Assembly: GCF_047729555.1 (NCBI RefSeq)
Contig: NZ_CP159825.1
Location: forward strand, 496,001-560,000
Source of the DNA: Porticoccus sp905181945
Lineage (GTDB): Bacteria; Pseudomonadota; Gammaproteobacteria; Pseudomonadales; Porticoccaceae
Reading direction: 5' to 3'
DNA length: 64,000 nucleotides
In this document: piece after piece, positions 1-7,696 of the stretch
Layout: every line of letters begins with the position of its first letter
How positions within the stretch are numbered: position 1 is the stretch's first letter
Position numbers and translations under genes: made by a program
Notes under the pieces: model-generated
What the model was told of the DNA's origin: nothing
Seen by the model: the letters and a program-made list of their open reading frames with translations, nothing else
The model's database searches: none

Positions 1-98
1 CGGGGGATATATTTAAATATTCCGAACTCACTCGGGAGGCCGATCAGATTCTTCAAAAAATTCAGTCCCTAGAAGCTAGCATCAAAGCTAGTGACTAA
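1..98 (+). CDS. C-terminal end of an unidentified protein (5' end outside window)
   Basis: An open frame runs from base 3 to the TAA at 96-98 and gives 31 residues ending LEASIKASD. The segment is helical and coiled-coil-like, with alternating Leu/Ile and charged residues. Too little is present to name the protein. It converges on the small gene at 101-256, with two bases between the stop codons. Only the C-terminus is seen and no function is claimed. Confidence 0.45.
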   Translation, partial: GDIFKYSELTREADQILQKIQSLEASIKASD

Positions 99-100
99 CC

Positions 101-256
101 TTATCTGTGAAACCACTTAGCGTATAGATTTTTTATGAGCCCCAAGATAGATCTATCGGGCATATTCCATGGGTAGCCGTTGCATTTAGAATAATACTTA
201 CAGTCTGGTAAGCATCCCCTGCAGGGTAGTCTTTTTGCGTGTTCTTTTTTATTCAT
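101..256 (-). CDS. Small Cys4 protein, overlaps end of the lipocalin gene
   Basis: This is a 51-residue frame starting at an ATG (254-256) that overlaps the last codons of the upstream lipocalin gene by 8 bases, which suggests translational coupling. The N-terminal half holds Cys12, Cys15, Cys19 and Cys25 in the order CxxCxxxCxxxxxC, followed by GYPWNMPD and a basic/aromatic tail. The spacing looks like a metal-binding site (Zn or Fe-S), but that is inference. I do not recognise a characterised family. Compactness, the Cys pattern and overlap with a real gene support it as coding. Confidence 0.6.
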   Translation of the reverse strand: MNKKEHAKRLPCRGCLPDCKYYSKCNGYPWNMPDRSILGLIKNLYAKWFHR

Positions 257-803
257 TGAGATTTTCAGCCTTAGTGCTAAAGGTTTTTAGGTTATCGCAG
301 CTATTATCGACATAAATAAGTTCAGTTTTATCGAATCCTAGGCTGCCAATCTTTTTTTCAAAATGCTCCTTTAAGCTATTCGCTACACAAGGAGTTCTTG
401 AGAGTAACCATAAGTAGGATTTACTGTCACTTGTAACAAAGGCATATTGATAATTATTACCCAGCTCAAAAACTATATATGAGCTATAAAAAGGCCAGAA
501 AAATGATACTTTTAGATGACCTTTATTTTCGGCACCAACAAAATAAGCCTTACCTTCCGCATCTTTCCATTGATTATTTTTTTTGAGCCCTCGATTGAGC
601 ACTTTGAGTCCTCCGTCATCGCGCATGGAGTATTCGGCAGAAACATTGCTCATACCTCGTTCAAATGAGTGGTCAAGTCTAGCAATTTCATGCCACTTTC
701 CTAAATACCGGGCAATATTAAAATTGTCGACTGGCTTAATTTCATCTGCAATTACAATACAACTAGCGAGGCTTAATATAGTAGCGAAAATAAAATTTTT
801 CAT
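249..803 (-). CDS. blc: Blc-type outer-membrane lipocalin
   Basis: Bacterial lipocalin, a small beta-barrel that binds lipids such as lysophospholipids or fatty acids, probably anchored in the outer membrane. The chosen start (ATG at 801-803) gives a signal peptide with lipobox L12-A13-S14-C15. Family signatures follow: YLGKWHEIARLDHSFERG (structurally conserved region 1), YSMRDDGG, GKAYFVG, LKVSFFWPFYSSY and the C-terminal LSRTP motif. Its length, about 184 aa, is typical. Upstream in-frame ATGs at 809 and 869 exist but would push the signal peptide inward; none has a clear ribosome site. It is followed by the overlapping Cys4 protein. Confidence 0.88.
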   Translation of the reverse strand: MKNFIFATILSLASCIVIADEIKPVDNFNIARYLGKWHEIARLDHSFERGMSNVSAEYSMRDDGGLKVLNRGLKKNNQWKDAEGKAYFVGAENKGHLKVSFFWPFYSSYIVFELGNNYQYAFVTSDSKSYLWLLSRTPCVANSLKEHFEKKIGSLGFDKTELIYVDNSCDNLKTFSTKAENLNE

Positions 804-961
804 TAGCATTGAACTAGTTTGACACAGGGTTGGTCTGCTATCTAGAGTTAGTGGGAGTTTAATGATCATTTAAAGAATGATATGGTTTTTATGAGCTACT
901 TAGTTAAAGCTATCAATGAAGAAATGTTTGATTTTAGTTACTTGCAGTACATGAGGTGGAA

Positions 962-1405
962 ATGAACGATAAAAAAAATCATGACCAGAGGATAGCCATA
1001 TATCTTGGATATTTTGGGTTAGCTCCTTTCGTAGTATCGTTGTTGACAGCAAACTATATGGAAGATTTCCAGGACATTTCAATTCGGGGATTTTCGATTT
1101 ACTCCGCTGTTATTATTTCATTTATGAGTGGAATTCATTGGGGCATGGCGTTGACCTACAATCATCGTTCTCGTGCAAGGTTTGTGGTAAGCACTGTGGC
1201 ACCTGTAATGGCTTGGGCTGGATTGTTATTTCTTCCTTTACCTTTTGCGGTGATTACTTTAGGCGCGATCCATTTGGCAGGACTTAAGACTGATGCAGTA
1301 TTTTTTTCAGCCTCTGAAATATCATTATCGTATCGGAAGATGCGATTAAGGCTTACCTGTCTTGTAGTTGGATTGCATTTTTTGATGACCCTATTCATTG
1401 TCTAG
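962..1405 (+). CDS. DUF3429 family integral membrane protein
   Basis: Membrane protein of 147 aa with four hydrophobic segments. The motifs IYLGYFGLAPF near the N-terminus and YSAVIISFMSGIHWG in the middle are those of the DUF3429 family, whose function is unknown. Start chosen at ATG 962 because GAGGTGG lies five bases upstream; a GTG at 956 is in frame but overlaps that ribosome site. Flanked by the divergent lipocalin gene and a decayed protease gene; no operon partner is evident. Confidence 0.8.
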   Translation: MNDKKNHDQRIAIYLGYFGLAPFVVSLLTANYMEDFQDISIRGFSIYSAVIISFMSGIHWGMALTYNHRSRARFVVSTVAPVMAWAGLLFLPLPFAVITLGAIHLAGLKTDAVFFSASEISLSYRKMRLRLTCLVVGLHFLMTLFIV

Positions 1406-1441
1406 AATGCTAGGGTTTTTTTTGACCATACATCATGGAAT

Positions 1442-1955
1442 CTATTTTCTTTCCGGCAAAAGAGGTAGCTCATTCAGTATTTTGCTTTGAATTTCATTGT
1501 GCGCAGCACCCAAATTTACCCATCTCTCAGCTGTTGAGGGGTGGCTAGCGCCATGATTCTCTTTGATTCCTGAGGGGTGTTCAATGGCCATTCTTCGCCA
1601 GAATCCAGCAACATGAGTGGTATCGATTCCAGCATTTGCGAGATAGTACATTCCAACATAGTCGGCGCCTCTTTCAAACTCTTGGCTGAATAGGCTGGAT
1701 GTAGTTTTCCCAAATATTCCCTGGGTATTGATGCCATAGTCAGCAGCCACAATGTTTACAATGCCACCTAACCAATAATTGCCTTTTTTCCGCCTCTATG
1801 AGTTCTCAGTTACGCTCAACATGTACTTCATGGCTGCTGCCTTTAGCAATTTGAGAAGTCGGCGCACAGCCTGCTAGGATCGAAAAAAGAATGATCGATA
1901 TATAAAAATAAAGAAATAAAAATCTGATTCGCGTGCGCGCTAGAAATTTATGCAT
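1442..1955 (-). pseudogene. Decayed M48-family metalloprotease (LoiP/BepA-like lipoprotein)
   Basis: The intact family is an outer-membrane/periplasmic zinc protease with an HExxH motif. Here an ATG at 1953-1955 begins a lipoprotein signal (lipobox LAGC) and a short mature segment, then a TGA stop interrupts it. A second frame resumes with GGIVNIVAADYGIN and continues to FSQEFERGADYVGMYYLANAG, FWRRMA and HPSTAERW, the typical C-terminal half of M48 proteases. The HExxH region is missing entirely, so the gene carries an internal deletion as well as a nonsense/frameshift change. Calling only the 1442-1750 frame a gene would be misleading. Confidence 0.8.
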
Positions 1956-1959
1956 TTAT

Positions 1960-2490
1960 TTATTGGACTTCTTCTGCGACTATATTTTTTATTTGCTCCA
2001 CAAGTAAACCTTGGTCCCATTCAGCGCTTCCTTCTAATTTTGCCACCATAAATCCTTTTGGATTTATCAGTACAGTTGTAGGTAAACCTTTGAAGTTCAG
2101 GTCGCGAAAGCCTTCATTCTTTTTATCATACCAAACTAGAATTTTTTTCAGTGCCATAGATTTCAGGAAGGGCTTCACTTCATTGAATCCGCCCGCATCC
2201 TGGCTAATAGCGATAATAGTAAGATCTTTTTCATAGAAGCTTTCAGCTAATCGATCCAGGGCCGGCATTTCCTTTATACACGGAACACACCATGTTGCCC
2301 AAAAGTTAACCAAAACATAGCGGCCTAAAAATTTTTCTATTCCTACAGATTGATTTCCATCATCAAAAGACATAGAGGGTAGTGATGTAGGTGAGGGTAT
2401 AATATCCATTAGCTTCTCTGCTGAGGCATTGACGGACAATATCGCTATGGTCAAGAGACAAAGAAAATATTTTTTTAGGGCTATAATCAT
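1960..2490 (-). CDS. Periplasmic TlpA/ResA-like thiol-disulfide oxidoreductase
   Basis: 176 aa. An N-terminal hydrophobic segment followed by ASA is a likely secretion signal. A thioredoxin fold of the TlpA/ResA type follows, with VNFWATWCVPCIKEMP around residues 81-97 (active site WCVPC) and the cis-Pro loop GLPTTVLINPKG. Such proteins keep periplasmic or haem-maturation thiols reduced. It lies five bases downstream of the protease pseudogene start and divergently from the peroxidase gene at 2584. The partner system is not identifiable from context. Confidence 0.85.
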   Translation of the reverse strand: MIIALKKYFLCLLTIAILSVNASAEKLMDIIPSPTSLPSMSFDDGNQSVGIEKFLGRYVLVNFWATWCVPCIKEMPALDRLAESFYEKDLTIIAISQDAGGFNEVKPFLKSMALKKILVWYDKKNEGFRDLNFKGLPTTVLINPKGFMVAKLEGSAEWDQGLLVEQIKNIVAEEVQ

Positions 2491-2583
2491 ATTTTTTGTA
2501 TTCAGAAATTAAGTTTTTTGCCGGTCCTTGCTATAATACTGCGGTATAAGCCAACTAGTATAAACGTAGAACGTAAAGGTAGC

Positions 2584-3180
2584 ATGATGAGATTGTTTAT
2601 AGTTTGCTGTTTTCTTTTATGCCAGTCTTTTGTCTGCGCAGAGGTAACTGAAGGGGGATCAGGTAATATGGGGAAAAAAGAGTTAAGCAAAGGTAGTAGT
2701 GCGCATCAATTTGAGTTTACTTCCATTGATGGAGAGCTGTTGCCATTATCTAGTTTTGCCGGCAAAACCCTATTGGTGGTGAATACAGCATCACGCTGTG
2801 GATTTACGTCACAATATGCAGGACTGCAAAGTTTATGGGAAAAGTATCAAGATCAAGGCTTAGTTGTGCTCGGGGTACCATCAAACGACTTTATGAGCCA
2901 AGAGCCTGGGTCGGAAGACGAAATCAAGACTTTTTGCACAGTTAACTTCAATGTTAATTTTCCGATGACATCAAAAGTTCATGTAAAAGGAAAAGATGTT
3001 CACCCGTTTTATCTCTGGGCAAAACAACAATCTGGAGCCCCTCGATGGAACTTTCATAAATACTTATTAAATGACCAGGGCGAACTGATTACCGCTTATT
3101 CCTCTGTAACCAGCCCTCTCTCTAATAAAGTTGTGAAGGCCGTTGAATTGGCCCTAGGGGTTAATGAGCAGTCATATTGA
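2584..3180 (+). CDS. Glutathione peroxidase family protein, exported, Cys type
   Basis: Thiol peroxidase of the GPx family. The start ATG 2584 follows AAAGG and opens a signal peptide (FIVCCFLLCQSFVCA), so the protein probably acts in the periplasm. The catalytic motif NTASRCGFT carries the peroxidatic Cys at about residue 72, encoded by TGT (no selenocysteine). PSNDFMSQEPG and PRWNFHKYL supply the other tetrad residues. Length of 198 aa is GPx-like plus the leader. It is divergent from the TlpA-like gene, so periplasmic redox functions sit side by side. A longer in-frame start at 2518 has no support. Confidence 0.85.
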   Translation: MMRLFIVCCFLLCQSFVCAEVTEGGSGNMGKKELSKGSSAHQFEFTSIDGELLPLSSFAGKTLLVVNTASRCGFTSQYAGLQSLWEKYQDQGLVVLGVPSNDFMSQEPGSEDEIKTFCTVNFNVNFPMTSKVHVKGKDVHPFYLWAKQQSGAPRWNFHKYLLNDQGELITAYSSVTSPLSNKVVKAVELALGVNEQSY

Positions 3181-3215
3181 TCGATCGATGTTAGTTTTTA
3201 GGTAGAAATAATTTT

Positions 3216-3875
3216 ATGTCAGAAATAATTGTTGTGATCTTTTCCGGCGGAATGGATTCTTACACCCTCTTGAACCGTGCTCTCAAAAATGACCTCCAAG
3301 TATCAGCTGTGACATTTAATTATGGCCAAAGACATGCCAAAGAGATTGAATACGCCGCTTCTGCGTGCGTAGAGCTAGATATCCCACATAAAATAATTGA
3401 TATCACTGCTATTAACGAGCTCCTTCAGGGCTCCTCGCTTACCTCAAATATTGATATTCCTGAAGGCCATTATGCCGATGAAACCATGAAGTCCACTATT
3501 GTCCCAAATCGAAATATGATCCTGCTATCTCTTGCAGTTGGTTATGCAATTTCTATTGGAGCAAAGAAAGTTTTTTATGGTGCCCACTCTGGTGATCATG
3601 CGATTTATCCGGATTGTCGGCCAGAGTTTGTAGAAAAAATGAATAATGTGTGCGCTGTTGCAAATTATCAGCCTATTGAAATTGTTACCCCTTATTTAAA
3701 TTACGACAAAGGGGAGATTGTAAAAGATGGTCTCTTGATGGGTTTGGATTACACTAAAACCTGGAGTTGTTATAACGGAAAAGACACGGCTTGTGGTAAA
3801 TGTGGCGCCTGTTTTGAGAGAATGGAGGCTTTTGCTTGCAATAGCATGAGCGATCCTTCGGGGTATGAGCAATGA
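3216..3875 (+). CDS. queC: 7-cyano-7-deazaguanine (preQ0) synthase QueC
   Basis: ATP-dependent synthesis of preQ0 from 7-carboxy-7-deazaguanine in the queuosine tRNA-modification pathway. FSGGMDSYT near the N-terminus is the PP-loop. A four-Cys zinc site lies at the C-terminus (WSCYNGKDTACGKCGACFER). At 219 aa it is normal in length. It overlaps queE by four bases (ATGA), so the two are translated together. No preQ1 riboswitch is visible in the 35 bases upstream. Confidence 0.96.
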   Translation: MSEIIVVIFSGGMDSYTLLNRALKNDLQVSAVTFNYGQRHAKEIEYAASACVELDIPHKIIDITAINELLQGSSLTSNIDIPEGHYADETMKSTIVPNRNMILLSLAVGYAISIGAKKVFYGAHSGDHAIYPDCRPEFVEKMNNVCAVANYQPIEIVTPYLNYDKGEIVKDGLLMGLDYTKTWSCYNGKDTACGKCGACFERMEAFACNSMSDPSGYEQ

Positions 3876-4537
3876 AGAAAACCTACAAGATAAAAGAAAT
3901 CTTCTATACGCTACAAGGAGAGGGTGCTCAATCTGGCCGACCGGCTATTTTTTGCAGATTCAGCAAGTGCAATCTATGGAATGGTAGAGAAGAAAGTCGA
4001 GCTGAAGCTATTTGTAATTTCTGCGATACTGATATCCTGGGTACTGATGGCGAAAATGGTGGAGAGTACAAGACTGCAGCTGATTTAACATCAAAAGTGA
4101 GCGACCTCTGGCCAAAAAAAACAGGCGGAAAACCTTTTGTGGTATGTACTGGAGGGGAGCCAGCTCTTCAAATGGATGATGATCTTGTTAGGCATTTTCA
4201 CCAAGCTGGATTTGAAGTTGCGATAGAGACAAACGGCACATTGCCACTACCTGCAGGCATCGATTGGGTATGTTGTAGCCCCAAGGGGACGTCAAAGGTT
4301 GTGATCAATCAATGTGATGAACTTAAGCTGGTCTTCCCCCAAGCGGATGCTATGCCGGACAGTTTTTTACATATTAAGGCTGATTATTTTTATTTGACAC
4401 CGATGGCATTAATTTCAACTAAAGAGGCGATATACCCAAATCAAGATGATATTACGCAAAAAACAATCAAATTTTGCTTGAATAACCCCAAGTGGCGACT
4501 GAATCTGCAGACGCACAATATATTGAATATTTCCTGA
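3872..4537 (+). CDS. queE: 7-carboxy-7-deazaguanine synthase QueE (radical SAM)
   Basis: Radical-SAM enzyme making 7-carboxy-7-deazaguanine from 6-carboxytetrahydropterin, the step before QueC. The motif FYTLQGEGAQSGRPAIFCR opens the protein. The cluster cysteines are in CNLWNGREESRAEAICNFCD, which has the 14-residue insertion typical of proteobacterial QueE instead of plain CxxxCxxC. CTGGEPALQ is the SAM/substrate loop and CCSPKG follows. Length is 221 aa. Overlap with queC implies one transcript. queD and queF are not in the window. Confidence 0.95.
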   Translation: MKKTYKIKEIFYTLQGEGAQSGRPAIFCRFSKCNLWNGREESRAEAICNFCDTDILGTDGENGGEYKTAADLTSKVSDLWPKKTGGKPFVVCTGGEPALQMDDDLVRHFHQAGFEVAIETNGTLPLPAGIDWVCCSPKGTSKVVINQCDELKLVFPQADAMPDSFLHIKADYFYLTPMALISTKEAIYPNQDDITQKTIKFCLNNPKWRLNLQTHNILNIS

Positions 4538-4637
4538 ATCTCAGAAGCCTTTATGTTCATAAGGGGTAGATACCTTTACTTTTTTCTTTGAAGAAGATAA
4601 ATTAGATTGCCGTTTTAGATATTGATTGAGTTAATTT

Positions 4638-4895
4638 GTGAAGTGCAATATAAAAGCCCTCAGTTGGAGTGAAGAGAAAACTTTTGCTGATAAACAATCA
4701 AAACTGATTGAAAAGTCTGAAATGAAGTTAATGGAAATAGGCTATACTCTTGTGAGTAGAAATACTTACTGGATAGTTTATGATCTTGCGGGCCATAGAG
4801 AGGTATTCGAAAGCCCTGAAGATCTGTACAAGTATAGTTATCGCAAAAGATACAATCATGCTGCACTCAAGACTCCCACCTTCGTAGTTAAATAG
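4638..4895 (+). CDS. Hypothetical protein, 85 aa
   Basis: GTG-initiated frame encoding a small charged protein with an aromatic C-terminal half (YWIVYDLAGHREVFESPEDLYKYSYRKRY). No signal peptide or membrane segment. The composition looks like real coding sequence, and the DLAGHREVFESPEDLYKY stretch resembles a compact alpha/beta fold, but I do not recognise a family. No clear ribosome site precedes the GTG, so the start is uncertain. The following 4899-5053 holds a stop-free frame ending ALEAAGDKKVSQPDY without a good start, possibly a gene remnant. Confidence 0.45.
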   Translation: MKCNIKALSWSEEKTFADKQSKLIEKSEMKLMEIGYTLVSRNTYWIVYDLAGHREVFESPEDLYKYSYRKRYNHAALKTPTFVVK

Positions 4896-5158
4896 AATCT
4901 ATCCTGCCTAAAAATTCAATTTCAATTTCAAAAAAATTGTTGTCAGACCAAAGTAAAACCATTGATTATATTTTCTATAGTTATGAAGAAGGGTCGCACT
5001 TAAAAGCCTTAGAAGCCGCTGGAGATAAAAAGGTCTCCCAGCCAGACTATTGAGGTAAGCTATTAGAGGTATAAAAAAACAGAATTTAACTATTAGCGAC
5101 TAAGATATTATAGTTAGCTCTAATCATGTCAGACGATTTAAATAGAGAGAGTGACATT

Positions 5159-7408
5159 ATGCGAAGGTATAAATTATTAGGTGTTTTTTTGGCAGCTTTA
5201 GTATCTTTTATTGCAGCTTCTCAGATAGTTATAGCTGAGAATTCGATTAAAACGAAATCTAATCAATTTTGGTGGCCTGATCAGCTCGATTTGTCTCCTT
5301 TGCGTGATCATGACATTCGCTCTAATCCACTTGGTGAAGAATTTAATTATGCAAAAGCTTTTGAGTCACTCGATCTTGATGCTGCCAAGAAAGACATCGA
5401 CGTATTACTGACGACCTCACAAGATTGGTGGCCGGCAGATTATGGAAATTATGGACCATTCTTTATTCGTATGACTTGGCATAGTGCAGGCACATACCGC
5501 ACATTTGACGGCCGAGGTGGTGGTGGTGGTGGACAGCAACGTTTCGACCCTCTTAACAGCTGGCCGGATAATGGCAATCTTGATAAGGCGCGCCGGTTGC
5601 TTTGGCCGGTAAAACAAAAATATGGCGAGGCTCTTTCTTGGGCTGATTTAATGATTCTTGCGGGTAACGTTGCTCTTGAAAATATGGGTTTTGAAACCTA
5701 TGGTTTTGCAGGGGGGCGTTCTGATGACTGGGAGCCTGATTTAGTTTATTGGGGTCCAGAGGTTGAAATGTTAGCAAGTGATCGCGAGGGGCGAGATGGG
5801 AAACTTCAGCAGCCTTTAGGTGCAACTCATATGGGTCTGATTTATGTGAATCCTGAAGGCCCGAAAGGTAAACCTGACCCGATAGGTTCTGCAAAAAATA
5901 TCCGTATAACCTTTGGGCGTATGGCAATGAATGATGAAGAGACACTTGCCTTAATTGCAGGCGGCCATACGTTTGGCAAGATGCATGGTGCTCACAAACC
6001 CAAGGACTGCGTTGGGCCAGAACCAGCAGCAGCCCCTATTGAAAACCAAGGATTAGGCTGGAAAAATAAATGCGGCAAAGGTCACTCTGAAGATACAACC
6101 ACTAGCGGTCTTGAAGGGGCTTGGACGCAAGCACCAATACAGTGGACTAGTTTGTATTTAGAGAACTTGCTTAATAACGAATGGGAGGAAACTCGGAGTC
6201 CTGCAGGTGCGATTCAGTGGGTACCAAAGAACAAAGGTTTAGAGAGCTCTGTGCCAGATGCGCATATAAAAGGAAAATTTCATGCACCTGTGATGACTAC
6301 AGCTGACCTTGCATTGAAATTTGATCCTGAATACAAAAAGATCGCCGAACGTTTTTTGGCGGATCCAGCAGAATATCAAAAGGCTTTTGCCAAAGCATGG
6401 TACAAGTTAACTCATCGCGATATGGGTCCAAGCGCACGCTTCTTGGGTAAAGAAGTACCAGAAGAGAAATTAATTTGGCAGGATCCTGTGCCAAAACCAG
6501 ACTACAAGATGGTTAGTGACAGCGATATAGCTGGCTTAAAAGAAGAAATTCTTGAATCTGGTCTGAGTAACTCAGAGTTGGTAGCTGTTGCTTGGGCCTC
6601 AGCTTCGAGCTTTCGTGCATCAGACATGCGTGGCGGTGCTAATGGTGCACGAATCGTACTAGCTCCTCAAAATACCTGGAAGATTAATAATTCAGCGAAA
6701 TTGACCAAGGTGCTTGAAAAGCTGGAGTCTATCCAAAAAGGCTTTAATAGCTCATTTCTTAATAACTCATTTTTGGGTCGCAAGGTATCTTTGGCAGACT
6801 TAATAGTACTTGCTGGGGCGACGGCTATTGAGAGAGCAGCCCAAGATGGGGGTATATCAATTGAAGTGCCATTCACTCCAGGCCGGGGTGATACAACTCA
6901 AGCGCAAATAGACGTAAATTCTTTTGCTATGTTAGAGCCAAAAGCAGATGCATTCCGCAATTATTTTAATAAAGATGAAAGCTATCGACCTCCAACAGAG
7001 ATGTTAATAGATAAGGCTGATCAGCTAACTTTAACTGTGCCAGAAATGACGGTATTATTGGGCGGCATGCGTATGTTAGGCGCTAATGCAGATGGCAGCA
7101 GCCATGGCGTGTTTACGAATAATCCTGGCGTGCTTAGCAATGACTTCTTTGTGAATCTTTTGGATATGGCCACTAAGTGGCGCAAAGCAAACATTGAAGG
7201 GGTATATGAAGGAGTAAATCGCAAAACTGGTGAGGTAAAATACACCGCGACACCAGTTGATTTAATCTTTGGCTCAAATTCCGAGCTGCGCGCTATTGCT
7301 GAAGCTTATGCCTTTGATACCTCGAAAGAGCGATTTGTTAAGGATTTTGTAAAAGCCTGGATAAAGGTTATGCGATTGGATCGCTTCGACCTTAAGCATG
7401 ATATTTAA
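5159..7408 (+). CDS. katG: Exported catalase-peroxidase KatG (KatP-like)
   Basis: Bifunctional haem catalase-peroxidase that breaks down hydrogen peroxide. The start at ATG 5159 yields a clear signal peptide (MRRYKLLGVFLAALVSFIAA), so the enzyme is probably periplasmic like KatP/KatG2; a longer frame from 5126 would bury the signal. With this start the active site reads R104, W107, H108 (distal), Y229 and M255 (the Trp-Tyr-Met adduct) and H270 in GGHTFGK (proximal ligand). The C-terminal non-haem repeat is complete; total 749 aa. It stands alone and is closed by a terminator at 7492. I could not define an OxyR site upstream. Confidence 0.95.
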   Translation: MRRYKLLGVFLAALVSFIAASQIVIAENSIKTKSNQFWWPDQLDLSPLRDHDIRSNPLGEEFNYAKAFESLDLDAAKKDIDVLLTTSQDWWPADYGNYGPFFIRMTWHSAGTYRTFDGRGGGGGGQQRFDPLNSWPDNGNLDKARRLLWPVKQKYGEALSWADLMILAGNVALENMGFETYGFAGGRSDDWEPDLVYWGPEVEMLASDREGRDGKLQQPLGATHMGLIYVNPEGPKGKPDPIGSAKNIRITFGRMAMNDEETLALIAGGHTFGKMHGAHKPKDCVGPEPAAAPIENQGLGWKNKCGKGHSEDTTTSGLEGAWTQAPIQWTSLYLENLLNNEWEETRSPAGAIQWVPKNKGLESSVPDAHIKGKFHAPVMTTADLALKFDPEYKKIAERFLADPAEYQKAFAKAWYKLTHRDMGPSARFLGKEVPEEKLIWQDPVPKPDYKMVSDSDIAGLKEEILESGLSNSELVAVAWASASSFRASDMRGGANGARIVLAPQNTWKINNSAKLTKVLEKLESIQKGFNSSFLNNSFLGRKVSLADLIVLAGATAIERAAQDGGISIEVPFTPGRGDTTQAQIDVNSFAMLEPKADAFRNYFNKDESYRPPTEMLIDKADQLTLTVPEMTVLLGGMRMLGANADGSSHGVFTNNPGVLSNDFFVNLLDMATKWRKANIEGVYEGVNRKTGEVKYTATPVDLIFGSNSELRAIAEAYAFDTSKERFVKDFVKAWIKVMRLDRFDLKHDI

Positions 7409-7491
7409 TCTATGGCATAAATAAAAAAACTGCTGATATGTGGCGCCCTAAGCTTTTTTTCAGGAAGATCATGATAGCAGAGTAGCACTTC

Positions 7492-7522
7492 GAAAAGCCT
7501 CCAGTAGTATTGGGGGCTTTTC
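7492..7522 (+). terminator. Rho-independent terminator after katG
   Basis: Stem GAAAAGCCTCC / GGGGGCTTTTC with one T-G wobble and a 9-base loop, followed by a T-rich run. It lies 84 bases past the katG stop and before aceE. The rest of 7409-7696 holds no gene that I can support. Confidence 0.7.
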
Positions 7523-7696
7523 TATAATCTTTTCATAAAAAAATTAATTAGATGAAATAATTTTTCGACGGCGGGCGGATCCATATCTACCTCTTCTGAT
7601 GTGCCTGCCTATGGTACATAAGGAAGTGTTGCGCGCTACGACAAATAGAGAGTAAGATTGTCTTGTATCACCTTTTTGGTAACTGATGGGTGAAAT

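Noticed and set aside
1516..1752. Alternative 78-aa frame in the protease remnant
   Set aside because: It is a shadow of the M48 C-terminal frame, which has clear family motifs.
2518..3180. Selenocysteine-containing glutathione peroxidase
   Set aside because: The catalytic codon is TGT (Cys), with no in-frame TGA.
3181..3215. preQ1 riboswitch before queC
   Set aside because: The 35-base gap is too short and lacks the pseudoknot pattern.
5040..5158. OxyR operator upstream of katG
   Set aside because: Some ATAG/CTAT-like tetramers are present, but the four-part spacing is not convincing.
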